This document shows, in pieces, positions 8,820 to 16,350 of a DNA stretch of 64,000 nucleotides. Source of the stretch: Cytobacillus oceanisediminis 2691. Lineage in GTDB: Bacteria > Bacillota > Bacilli > Bacillales > Cytobacillaceae. The notes below the pieces were generated by a model. The model was not told the DNA's origin and did not search any database. It worked only from the letters and a program-made list of their open reading frames with translations. The position numbers were made by a program, and so were the translations under genes. The DNA lies in contig NZ_CP015506.1 in NCBI RefSeq assembly GCF_000294775.2, forward strand, positions 3,013,501-3,077,500, read 5' to 3'. Numbering within the stretch: the stretch's first letter is position 1; the number at the start of each line of letters is the position of its first letter.

Positions 8820-8837
8820 ATGTAGTCCAGACTACAT
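8820..8837. promoter_or_regulatory. Palindromic candidate operator of the Crp/Fnr-type regulator
   Basis: ATGTAGTC-CA-GACTACAT is a perfect 8-bp inverted repeat with a 2-base spacer, between the regulator and the old promoter region of the DoxX gene. The 2-fold symmetry and spacing fit Crp/Fnr-type binding. Role inferred from position. Confidence 0.6.
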
Positions 8838-8888
8838 ACTCACTAAATTAAAAAACCTAGAATTTCTGTGTAGCATGCACGTCTATTA

Positions 8889-8896
8889 TACAAAAG
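8889..8896. repeat. Target-site duplication, left copy
   Basis: TACAAAAG directly precedes the IS21-family left end and is repeated after the right end. Confidence 0.85.
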
Positions 8897-9023
8897 TGTA
8901 AACGCTAAAATAAAAGTTGACCACTTTAGCGCAATTCGCTAACCAAAAAGTTGACCACCCTTAACACCCAATCCCTTATCATAGAGTTTGTCGAGAACTT
9001 CATGATTCGGGAGGAAAAAAAGG

Positions 9024-10532
9024 ATGTTAAAGATGGCTAATATAGAGCTTATCAGAAAATTGCACTTTAAAGAAGGTCGTTCTATACGACAATTAGCGAA
9101 AGATCTTACATTATCAAGACAAACCATTCGAAAAGCTTTACAACAGAATAAAATTCCAACCTATCAACGATCAAAGCCGGTTACCAACCCGGTCATCGAC
9201 CCCGTTAAACCAATTATTATCCGATGGTTAACGGACGATGAAACAGCCCCCCTAAAACAGCGTCACAGTGCTGCTCAAATCCACAGACGCTTGGTGAAAG
9301 AATATGGCTTTAAAGGTGGAGAATCCACTGTACGCCGTTTTGTACGCCAATATAAGCAGCTCAAAGAAACTCCTAATTCCTCTATACCGTTGGAATTCGA
9401 TCCCGGTGAATTTGCCCAATTTGATTGGGGGGAAATCATTGTGCTTTTAAATGGGATTGAAACGAAGGTAATGCTTTTTTGTATGAGACTTTTGTATAGC
9501 CGTAAGATTTTTGTAAAAGTGTTTCAGCATCAACGGCAGGAGGCGTTATTTCAAGGTCACGCAGATGCCTTTGATTATTTCGGTGGTGTCCCGAAAACGA
9601 TTGTCTATGACAATATGAAAACAGCGGTAAAGAAGGTGTTAGAAGGGACCAAGCGTGAAGAACAGGAGGCCTTTATCCAGTTTCGATCATACTATCTTTT
9701 TGATGCCCAATTTTGTGCACCCGCAAAAGGAAATGAAAAAGGACAAGTAGAGAAACTAGTTCAAACAGCACGAGCTCAATTTTTAGTTCCCGTTCCACAG
9801 GTAAGTGACTTACAGGTACTTAATCACTATCTTTTAGAACAATGTGATGCCTATGAAGAAACCTATGTTCCAAAAACGAAAGAACAGGTGGGTGAACGAT
9901 TTTTACTAGAGAAGCAACAGCTTCTGCCGATTATTGGTACTCATCCTTGCGCAAGGAAGGTAAGAGCCTCTGTCAACAGTCTTTCGCTTGTTAATTTTGA
10001 AACAAACGCCTACTCGGTACCTACTAGGTATGCCGGTCGGAAAGATGCACAAATAAATGCTTATGTAAATCACATTGAAATAAACATTGACGGAAACTGT
10101 GTAGCCAAACATGAGCGTTCATACGAAAAGCTTCAAGAAATTTTTGAAGTGGATCATTACTTGGATGAACTGGAGAGAAAACCAAGGGCCATCCAGCATG
10201 CGCGCCCAGTTCGAAGAGCTAATCTTCCACCAAGTTATCAAGAATTTTATAAGAGAAGTCTTTCAAAGTATGGGCATGGAAAAGAGTTTATTCAACTATT
10301 AAAACTCCATCGGGAGTTTACGATGGAAACAGTAGAAAGGGCAGTGGCAAGTTGTGTAAAAGAGCAGCTATATACAGCTGATAGTGTAAGGCATTATCTT
10401 TACCTCATGACTCAGCCGGAAGCAACAAAGCCAGCCCCAATAAAATATGAAATGGAGCAGTCCGTCACCGTCAAGGCTCCTACATTTAGCCCGTATGACC
10501 AACTATTACAGAAAGGGAGGTATATTCACTGA
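9024..10532 (+). CDS. istA: IS21-family transposase IstA
   Basis: The 502-residue transposase has an N-terminal HTH (RSIRQLAKDLTLSRQTIRKA), a DDE core with D134 (FDWGE), D196 (YDNMKTAV) and the Glu-rich GNEKGQVE motif near 237-243, and a C-terminal Mu-type beta-barrel region. GGGAGG lies 9 bases before the ATG at 9024. The length fits full-size IstA. It acts with IstB to cut and join the element ends. Confidence 0.95.
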   Translation: MLKMANIELIRKLHFKEGRSIRQLAKDLTLSRQTIRKALQQNKIPTYQRSKPVTNPVIDPVKPIIIRWLTDDETAPLKQRHSAAQIHRRLVKEYGFKGGESTVRRFVRQYKQLKETPNSSIPLEFDPGEFAQFDWGEIIVLLNGIETKVMLFCMRLLYSRKIFVKVFQHQRQEALFQGHADAFDYFGGVPKTIVYDNMKTAVKKVLEGTKREEQEAFIQFRSYYLFDAQFCAPAKGNEKGQVEKLVQTARAQFLVPVPQVSDLQVLNHYLLEQCDAYEETYVPKTKEQVGERFLLEKQQLLPIIGTHPCARKVRASVNSLSLVNFETNAYSVPTRYAGRKDAQINAYVNHIEINIDGNCVAKHERSYEKLQEIFEVDHYLDELERKPRAIQHARPVRRANLPPSYQEFYKRSLSKYGHGKEFIQLLKLHREFTMETVERAVASCVKEQLYTADSVRHYLYLMTQPEATKPAPIKYEMEQSVTVKAPTFSPYDQLLQKGRYIH

Positions 10533-11272
10533 ATACACACCATTATCAAATGGATGAATATCTAAAAAGGCTGCGCTTGCCGACTATACGTGAACAAGTT
10601 GACGCTTATTTGCGCGAAGCAAATGAGCAACAAATTACCTATGAAGAATTTCTCTTTCAATTATTATCGATTGAAATAGCTGAGCGAGAAATCAAAAAGA
10701 AAGAGTTAGCCAGAAAAAAGGCGCAATTCCCTGTACATAAGGACCTCCTCTCTTTTCAATTTGAGGAGGCTCCCCACGTACCAAAAAGACGCATTCTGGA
10801 CATCTTTCAAGGAGAGTACATTCAGCAGAAAAGGAATGTCATTTTTATTGGGAACTCAGGTACAGGAAAGTCGCATTTATCAATTGCGTTAGGGGAAGAG
10901 GCGATTAATCAAGGCTATACTGTCAAATATTATACGGCCGCCCGCCTATCGAATGAACTGATGGAAGCCCAAGACGAAAAAAGGCTCCTCCAGTTGGAGA
11001 AACAATGGTTGGCTGCAGATGTCACGATTATTGATGAACTTGGCTATATCCCCTACCACCAGAGAGCAGCCGAATTACTGTTTCAATTTTTTTCTACTCG
11101 TTATGAAAGAGGAAGCATGATTATCACTAGCAATCGGGAGTTTAGCCGATGGGTAGAAGTTTTTCACGATGAACAGATGACCGCCGCCTTGTTAGATCGA
11201 GTGACTCACAAGGCCCACATTATCCCAATGAACGGAGAGAGTTATCGTCTCAAAGAAACATATTCGAAGTAA
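10529..11272 (+). CDS. istB: IS21-family helper ATPase IstB
   Basis: The AAA+ DnaC-like ATPase has Walker A GNSGTGKSH, Walker B VTIIDELGYI and sensor region IITSNREFS. It assembles on target DNA and recruits IstA. The ATG at 10550 has no ribosome site, whereas AGGGAGG lies 8 bases before an in-frame CTG at 10529 that overlaps the istA stop as CTGA. I therefore infer translational coupling from a CTG start; the ATG start is the alternative. Confidence 0.93.
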   Translation: MNTHHYQMDEYLKRLRLPTIREQVDAYLREANEQQITYEEFLFQLLSIEIAEREIKKKELARKKAQFPVHKDLLSFQFEEAPHVPKRRILDIFQGEYIQQKRNVIFIGNSGTGKSHLSIALGEEAINQGYTVKYYTAARLSNELMEAQDEKRLLQLEKQWLAADVTIIDELGYIPYHQRAAELLFQFFSTRYERGSMIITSNREFSRWVEVFHDEQMTAALLDRVTHKAHIIPMNGESYRLKETYSK

Positions 11273-11331
11273 CAAGAGGGTGGTCAACTTTTACATGAGC
11301 GACATGGTCAACTTTTGGGTTGACATTTACA

Positions 11332-11339
11332 TACAAAAG
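11332..11339. repeat. Target-site duplication, right copy
   Basis: TACAAAAG matches the left copy exactly. Its last bases form part of the AAAGGAGG ribosome site of the next gene, so the insertion struck right at the translation start region. Confidence 0.85.
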
Positions 11340-11350
11340 GAGGGAACTGT

Positions 11351-11704
11351 ATGGATTCTGTAACGGTTACCATTCAAATTATTCTAATTCTTATTTTCGT
11401 AATTTCTATTTCGATGAAATTAGTGCGTACCAAGTCAATGGTTAAGCACTGGAGGGAATATCGCTACCCCCTTTGGTTTATGCAAATAACTGCTTTCTTA
11501 GAATTATTGGGGGTAGGCGGATTGATTATTGGATTTTGGCTTCCTAAATTTATTTTGCTTTCGGGATCCCTAATTATAATTCTTATGCTGGGTGCTTTAC
11601 ATGCTCACTTCTTAAGAGCCAAACATAGACCGATTATGGGGTTAAATGCTTTAACGATGCTTACTTTAGCTAGCGTAATCATCTTTATTCAAATTGTTAA
11701 GTAG
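11351..11704 (+). CDS. DoxX-family membrane protein
   Basis: The 117-residue protein has four hydrophobic segments and the DoxX-type pattern (KLVRTKSMVKHW, then AFLELLGVGGLIIGFW and ALHAHFLRAKH). Family members are small inner-membrane proteins linked to oxidative or thiol stress, often next to regulators. AAAGGAGGG precedes the ATG at 11351. The IS21 insertion ends 19 bases upstream of the ATG, so the native promoter and operator are now 2.4 kb away. Expression now depends on IS-borne or read-through transcription. Confidence 0.8.
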   Translation: MDSVTVTIQIILILIFVISISMKLVRTKSMVKHWREYRYPLWFMQITAFLELLGVGGLIIGFWLPKFILLSGSLIIILMLGALHAHFLRAKHRPIMGLNALTMLTLASVIIFIQIVK

Positions 11705-11785
11705 GTTAAGAATAGCTATGCCAATTATATATGTTACATGCACAAAACGGGCTTTATTATGGGGGCCTTAGGCTTACATAAAATA

Positions 11786-11824
11786 AATAGCCCGCTTCTA
11801 TATAAAGAAACGGGCTATTATTTA
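11786..11824 (+). terminator. Rho-independent terminator after the DoxX-type gene
   Basis: Arms AATAGCCCG and CGGGCTATT (9 bp, perfect) around a 16-base loop, then TTATTTAA. The 9-base stem would work on either strand. Confidence 0.8.
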
Positions 11825-12048
11825 ACTCGAAGGGAAAAGGCAACTATTTTACTAAAGTACAGTTTTTCTTTTTTCTTAATCCTCCATTGTATATAAGTGT
11901 TTTCTGAGATATGGCATTAAATAATATTAAAAATCAACGTATTTTGTCTGTTCACAGAGATAGTGCTCTTAGTATTACAAATATTTCTATCACAATCTAT
12001 CACCATGTTACCATTATTCGCCCTTCATATAGGGAATCCTCCTTGAAC

Positions 12049-12115
12049 AAAACTGCCCGTTTCTACAATAAGGAGTTCAACATAAAAGGGCATTAATCCT
12101 GCTTGGATCAACACC
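12049..12115 (-). repeat. Terminator-repeat family, decayed copy 6
   Basis: The tail (aactgcccgtttctacaataag) and the end (gatcaacaccc) are recognisable but the hairpin is lost. It lies 140 bases downstream of the DJ-1-type gene, in sense. Confidence 0.55.
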
Positions 12116-12184
12116 CCCGATAGTTTACAATTATCAACATCCTCTGTTAACTTATCTAAAAAACTTTGATTATGTGTAAAAATT

Positions 12185-12208
12185 ATACTTTGACATCGTA
12201 CAAAGTAT
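12185..12208. promoter_or_regulatory. Inverted repeat resembling an operator
   Basis: ATACTTTG and CAAAGTAT form an 8-bp perfect inverted repeat with an 8-base spacer containing TTGACA-like sequence. It is not next to any start codon, so it may be a relic of a lost promoter. Confidence 0.3.
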
Positions 12209-12254
12209 GGAAATTTATTTCAAAAAATAAAAATATGCCATTTGATATTTTAAC

Positions 12255-12887
12255 TCATTTATTCATCGAGTTCATTAACTGGAAGAAGTATTCAGGTTTA
12301 TGAGTCTTATTTAAACTATACCAAGAATCTAATGTATCTGGTGCAAATACATCTAATTTTTTCAGTACTTCCATCGCAAATTCCAGAGGAGCTATTCCTG
12401 ATGCAGTAACTAAATTCGCATCAGATACCGCTGATCCCACCTCATAGAACTTTTCTCCTTTATAGTTTGGACATACCATTTTAGTGTATTCTAAATTATT
12501 ACTTGTATGCTTTCTAGTATCTAAGTATCCCATATTCGCAAGGGCCTCAATTGCACCACAAATTGCAGCAACAATAGTGCCAAGCTTTAAAGCTTGGCCA
12601 ATTCTTTCCAAGATAGGTTGATGAATTTCTTCATTCCAAGTAGTCCCTCCTGGTAAAATTAAAAGATCTTTACTCTCAAGAGTACATTCATCAAGGGAAA
12701 TATCTGGTTTTATGCTCAGTCCTCCCTTAGTTGTAATCATTTCTTTATTAGCTCCTACTGTAATTACTTTTAAAGGTTCTAAATCTTTTTTGAAATATCT
12801 TCCTGAGTTTAGTTCAGCAATTAAATATCCATATTCCCAGTCCGACATTGTATTAAATACATATAGAAAAACTTTTTTTGTTTGCAT
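12255..12887 (-). CDS. DJ-1/PfpI-family protein (class I glutamine-amidotransferase-like)
   Basis: With the start at 12887 (GGAGTG 7 bases upstream; an earlier ATG has no site) the protein has 210 residues. It carries the PfpI core: LLILPGGTTW, then the nucleophile-elbow AAICGAIEALA with Cys110, and VTASGIAPLEFAMEVL. Members act as deglycases, chaperone-like stress proteins or uncharacterised hydrolases; Bacillus YoaZ and YdeA are similar in size. It stands alone and is followed by a decayed terminator-repeat. Confidence 0.85.
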   Translation of the reverse strand: MQTKKVFLYVFNTMSDWEYGYLIAELNSGRYFKKDLEPLKVITVGANKEMITTKGGLSIKPDISLDECTLESKDLLILPGGTTWNEEIHQPILERIGQALKLGTIVAAICGAIEALANMGYLDTRKHTSNNLEYTKMVCPNYKGEKFYEVGSAVSDANLVTASGIAPLEFAMEVLKKLDVFAPDTLDSWYSLNKTHKPEYFFQLMNSMNK

Positions 12888-13020
12888 CCAATAACACTCC
12901 AATCATAAATTTTATAGTTTATTTTTTTACACATCAAAAGAAATCCCACCTAAAAGAACATACGTTCTCTCAGAGATAATTGTATACCATATTTAACCAA
13001 AAGTCTATCTCTTTTTCAAC

Positions 13021-13088
13021 TAACCTGCCCCATTTGTTCAATAAGAAAAAACTGCCTAATTTAGTAGAAAATCTTGAATACAAGGACC
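13021..13088 (-). repeat. Terminator-repeat family, decayed copy 7
   Basis: The tail aacctgccccatttgttcaa and cttgaata end are clear. The hairpin arms have decayed (actgcctaatttagtag). It sits behind a second, working-looking terminator at 13143. Confidence 0.7.
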
Positions 13089-13142
13089 CTATAGCTTATG
13101 CAGAAAACTTCAAATGTTAATCTCTAAAATGTGTTGCGACAC

Positions 13143-13182
13143 TAAAAAAAGGGCGCCCTCTTATGAAAGAATAAGCGCCCGT
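13143..13182 (-). terminator. Rho-independent terminator (GGGCGC family)
   Basis: On the minus strand GGGCGC...GCGCCC with extra pairing (CTTATTC/ATAAG) ends in a run of seven T. It closes the erythromycin-esterase-like gene. Related hairpins lie at 15052 and 57903. Confidence 0.85.
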
Positions 13183-13247
13183 GAAAAATGAGATAATGTT
13201 CTCCTTTTATGCCTTGTTATTCAAAAAATTGTATACTCGGGAGAATG

Positions 13248-14513
13248 CTATTCTATTACGTTTATTGCCGTTGCTTCCTTTACAATAATAATACCGTCAT
13301 ATGCTTCGCTGGGTGTCATTTTAATCGTGTAAAACACCTTTGAAAACTTGTACCACGTACGAAAATCATCCCCGATATTTGACATCTTTTGCTCACTCGT
13401 GATGATATCCATTAATTCATCAGACGTACTTGCTTTTTCAAAATTAACATAGAAAATATTTGACTCCACTTCACTAAATGCATCAACTAAATCATTGTGA
13501 TTCTCCAGTTTATAAATTTTCCGTTCACCAGAATCGCCCTTTTTCGCCTGGAACTCGCTGCTGATAAAATCAGTTCCAATGGCAAAGTACTCTTCACCAT
13601 ATACCTCATCTAAATAATGCCCCATCGATTTGTAACCGGCTAACGATGCCGACGTTTTTTCAATATGCCCATTATGTCCGGTGACAAATATCTTATCGTG
13701 GCCACGTGCTGCTTCAAATTCAGCTATCCATTGTAAATTGTCCGCTAAATATTGATCACGAAGTTTCGTATAATCTCCTTCGTTTAAAAATAACTGCGTA
13801 CGTTGTTTCATGTTTTTCGCATTTTGTAAAGCAAAGGCATAGGCATCAGCAGAAGATTGCTTCACGTAAGTCAATTCATTAGATTGCAGGTCTAAAATGA
13901 TTTTTTCTATTGTTTCATCGATTTCATTCAATTGCTCCGTAGTTAACTCACGCATTTTATCATTTGAAATATGTTTCAAATGTAATGCATGCTTTTTGAA
14001 TTCATCTGCGTTTACCACTTTATAATAATCAAGCACTCCTTTCTTACTGTAGTCATAACGCTGCATATCATTTCCATAAAAATAAACTTTATCATCCTCG
14101 CTCACAGAATCGTTATAATCATGCATCCATTGAACAAGATCAATCATTTGTTCCGTCTTATAAATACTATAATCAAGAGTGTTCACTGCCTCTTCTGCCG
14201 TTCCATTTCCATTTAAAATGAACTGATTAATTCGCTGTCCGCCTCCAAAATCACCTTCTAAGACAAAAACACGAACACCCTCGTTTTTTACAAGCACTTC
14301 AAAAACATCTCTTTTCAACTCTTGAAATTCAATGTTTCCGTGTGTTGCCTCCCCCAAACCGATTATTTTTACATCATCTGGAATATCGATTTGTTTAACG
14401 GCTGATATGTATTGATCTTCTTCTTCCACTACTTTGACACTCCCGCAGCCTGCTAATAAAACAAAAAGCGAAATGATTGTTAATAATAAAGAATCCTTTT
14501 TTAAAAAAACCAT
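13248..14513 (-). CDS. Erythromycin-esterase-family lipoprotein
   Basis: The start at 14513 has GAGGG 7 bases upstream and yields a type II signal peptide with lipobox LLAGCG. The mature domain has Ere-family motifs: GLGEATHGN, VLEGDFGGGQR, YGNDMQRYDY and VTGHNGHIEK. Ere proteins use an active-site His and Glu to hydrolyse macrolide lactones, but many chromosomal members have other or unknown substrates. As a lipoprotein it would act on the outside of the membrane, unlike cytosolic EreA/B. Resistance should not be assumed. A strong terminator follows. Confidence 0.82.
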   Translation of the reverse strand: MVFLKKDSLLLTIISLFVLLAGCGSVKVVEEEDQYISAVKQIDIPDDVKIIGLGEATHGNIEFQELKRDVFEVLVKNEGVRVFVLEGDFGGGQRINQFILNGNGTAEEAVNTLDYSIYKTEQMIDLVQWMHDYNDSVSEDDKVYFYGNDMQRYDYSKKGVLDYYKVVNADEFKKHALHLKHISNDKMRELTTEQLNEIDETIEKIILDLQSNELTYVKQSSADAYAFALQNAKNMKQRTQLFLNEGDYTKLRDQYLADNLQWIAEFEAARGHDKIFVTGHNGHIEKTSASLAGYKSMGHYLDEVYGEEYFAIGTDFISSEFQAKKGDSGERKIYKLENHNDLVDAFSEVESNIFYVNFEKASTSDELMDIITSEQKMSNIGDDFRTWYKFSKVFYTIKMTPSEAYDGIIIVKEATAINVIE

Positions 14514-14591
14514 CTTATATCCCTCAAATACTCTTATTTTTAAAAATACTACCATAAGTTTCTAAAAGACTCTTTTCCGAAAGATCTTCAA

Positions 14592-14650
14592 CTAACCTGC
14601 CCCGTTTGTTATATAAAAAAGCAGCTACCTTTGTAATGGCAGCCTTATTA
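14592..14650 (-). repeat. Terminator-repeat family, copy 8
   Basis: The tail taacctgccccgtttgtt and a GCTACC...GGCAGC hairpin are present. It follows the tiny ORF at 14672 in sense. Confidence 0.7.
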
Positions 14651-14671
14651 AAGTCTAAGTCTATTTATTTT

Positions 14672-14758
14672 CTATTTATTTTTCTTAGTTTTTTTGTCAA
14701 ATAACCCCATAGCAACTGCAACCGCAATTCCGATTGCAACCCACCCACCAAAATTCAT
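14672..14758 (-). CDS. Tiny single-helix membrane protein (28 aa)
   Basis: AAGGTGGTG lies just upstream of the ATG. The peptide (MNFGGWVAIGIAVAVAMGLF plus a Lys-rich tail) is one hydrophobic helix followed by DKKTKKNK, a typical small membrane protein. A terminator-repeat follows. Its good ribosome site, clean topology and own terminator favour a real gene. Role unknown. Confidence 0.6.
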   Translation of the reverse strand: MNFGGWVAIGIAVAVAMGLFDKKTKKNK

Positions 14759-14839
14759 TACTCACACCACCTTAATATTATGTACGTATGATTTTATTAA
14801 AAGATTCATTAAATAATATCTCGCAGAATTCTTATTACA

Positions 14840-14908
14840 CAAACCTGCCCCTTTTGTTAAATAAGAAAAAGAAGCCTGGTTCGGCAGCTGATCTTGAATA
14901 TAAGCACC
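14840..14908 (-). repeat. Terminator-repeat family, copy 9
   Basis: Nearly full length: tail aaacctgccccttttgttaa, hairpin GAAGCCTGGTTCGGCAGC, end cttgaatataagcacc. Confidence 0.8.
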
Positions 14909-14966
14909 GACTCGCTTAATCACCAAAAAAATTTTAATTCCGTATTTAAGAATAGAAAGTAAAGTT

Positions 14967-14996
14967 AAAAAAAGCATCCATTTGTAAATGGATGCC
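14967..14996 (-). terminator. Rho-independent terminator
   Basis: A perfect 10-bp stem GCATCCATTT/AAATGGATGC with a 2-base centre is followed on the minus strand by TTTTTTT. It lies downstream of the HMA-type gene and the second hairpin at 15052. Confidence 0.8.
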
Positions 14997-15051
14997 AATT
15001 TTCAGTACACTTTGTTTCTAAGTCCTAGCAATCTGTTTGTGTAGGAGCTTA

Positions 15052-15095
15052 TAAAAAAGACGTCTTCTTACAAAAGAAAGCGCCCGATTGTTGAA
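15052..15095 (-). terminator. GGGCGC-family hairpin, decayed
   Basis: Minus-strand CGGGCGCTTTCTTTTGTAAG then AAGACGTC and T7 aligns with the terminator at 13143, but the outer arms no longer match. Confidence 0.5.
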
Positions 15096-15205
15096 CCTAT
15101 CTAACAAAAGGTAGATGGAATAAGCAAGTGAATATTATCTAGATATACTTTATTTACTTCTTTTATTTATAAATTTTAGTTTAAGAACTAGAAATAAGAA
15201 ATTTT

Positions 15206-15415
15206 TTAGTTAAGAAGATGTAAACCATGTTGTTGAATCCAATTTTTAATTTTTTCATGGTCAACTTGTCTTTCGTCGTATGTAATCTTTACTTCACCAT
15301 CATCGATGTCCACCAAAGCTCTCTCAATGCCATCCAATTTCATGAGAATCGTTTCTAATGTTTGAATCGGCTCTTCATTTGTTGCTTCTTTAATAAAAAT
15401 AGTTAATTGCTTCAA
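15206..15415 (-). CDS. HMA-like small protein lacking the CxxC metal site
   Basis: The 69-residue protein has the length and beta-alpha-beta pattern of a heavy-metal-associated domain (TIFIKEATNEEPIQTLETIL, then IERALVDIDDGEVKITYDER, then a final helix). The usual MxCxxC loop is replaced by KEATNEE, so copper binding by Cys is not possible. The start is TTG at 15415 with GGAAGGA upstream. It may be a degenerate chaperone or a domain used for another ligand. Confidence 0.65.
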   Translation of the reverse strand: MKQLTIFIKEATNEEPIQTLETILMKLDGIERALVDIDDGEVKITYDERQVDHEKIKNWIQQHGLHLLN

Positions 15416-15710
15416 TTTTTAATCCTTCCTTCCGAACATTTATTCTTTGAGCTTCTCGTTAGCACCTTCAAGATAAATAAGGTGATGGATCGTCACCATT
15501 ACAGCGTCTAAACCTTCTCATAGTTTGAACGATTTTTTCATAATTCCATCTTATTTATTATTTTAATTATCCATTTTTCGCCACTGAATTATAGAATATG
15601 TAAATTTTTAAAAATTAACCCATTAAGATTTAAAAAACAATGAAAAATGACTTATAGTAAAGTACGAGGATATTGAGCTTATTCAATTGAAGAAACTTAT
15701 TTTCATGGTA

Positions 15711-15758
15711 AAAAGAAAAAACAGCCTGATTAGCAGCTGAACATGAATATAAGCATTC
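15711..15758 (-). repeat. Terminator-repeat family, copy 10 (tail missing)
   Basis: The hairpin CAGCCTGATTAGCAGCTG and the end gaacatgaatataagcatt are kept. It belongs to the segment duplicated at 57241. Confidence 0.75.
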
Positions 15759-15807
15759 TTGATTCTTTGCAGTATTAGGTAACCCAAAAGTATCGAATAT
15801 ATCTTAC

Positions 15808-16145
15808 TCAACTAAGTACCTCCACAGTAAATCCTCCTGGGGCTTTAACATAGAATGTCCATCGATGAGCCATCTTAGGCGGCTTCACATCAAATCATCA
15901 TCCTTCAATCGTTGATTGATCTCGTATACTCGTTCATTACTCTCTTGAAAGAAGCCAATATGAAAGGACTTGGGGTCGTTGGCCTGAGTATCTTTCATCA
16001 AAGCTAGCAGCAATCCGTCATCATCAGTCAATACAGCAAATGAATCGCTATTTATCCTCTTGGTTTGCAAGTAGAAATATTTCTCTAAGAACTCTCGTGC
16101 AGCAATAACGTCAGTGGCCGTAAGATTGATATGGTATAGTTTCAT
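15808..16145 (-). pseudogene. VOC/glyoxalase-family gene, copy A, frameshifted
   Basis: The protein starts MKLYHINLTATDVIAAREFL and matches copy B at 57345-57683. One base is missing near 15895 (aaatcatcatcc here, aaatccatcatcc in copy B), which ends the frame early at 15885. The C-terminal segment (MAHRWTFYVKAPGGF, TVEVLS) is intact in another frame down to 15808. VOC proteins are small metal-dependent lyases, dioxygenases or resistance proteins. This copy would lack its last beta strands. Confidence 0.85.
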
Positions 16146-16291
16146 AGGGTACACTTCCTTATTAGCATAACTTTTCAAAACTATCTTACAAGCTTGATTT
16201 AGACTTCTTGCTTCTTCCTCTCTTTTGTAGTGAATAAAATAGCACAAACTTGCCTTTTTTCAATTATATTTATCCTGGAATATTCAACATT

Positions 16292-16323
16292 AAAAAAGCG
16301 TTAAACCCAAGTGGCTTAACGCT
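16292..16323 (-). terminator. Rho-independent terminator after the phosphotransferase pseudogene
   Basis: AGCGTTAA and TTAACGCT pair around an 11-base loop. On the minus strand a run of T follows. Confidence 0.8.
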
Positions 16324-16350
16324 ATACTATACATTTAGTTCAAAATTTTA

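Larger units (their letters stand above)
8897..11331 (+). mobile_element. Complete IS21-family insertion sequence (2435 bp)
   Basis: The ends begin TGTAAA and finish TTTACA and carry long imperfect inverted repeats. Each end has two copies of AAAGTTGACCA-type boxes (at about 8914 and 8950; 11281 and 11306 in inverse). The element holds intact istA and istB. An exact 8-bp TACAAAAG duplication flanks it, which is within the IS21 range. Intact genes, ends and target duplication indicate recent insertion. It has displaced the upstream region of the DoxX-type gene. Confidence 0.95.
15711..16240 (-). repeat. Long duplicated segment, copy A (VOC gene plus terminator-repeat)
   Basis: About 500 bp match 57251-57770 at over 90% identity by eye, same orientation. 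The match covers the terminator hairpin, the whole VOC gene and about 90 bp of its upstream region. Confidence 0.85.

Noticed and set aside
11911-12096. Plus-strand open frame after the DoxX gene
   Set aside because: No ribosome site, no protein-like pattern, and it runs through a decayed terminator-repeat.
13248-14513. Assignment of macrolide resistance to the erythromycin-esterase-like protein
   Set aside because: It is a lipoprotein of a broad family with many non-resistance members; sequence alone does not show macrolide activity.
14762-14998. Minus-strand open frame of 78 codons
   Set aside because: It spans a terminator hairpin and a terminator-repeat and has no ribosome site.
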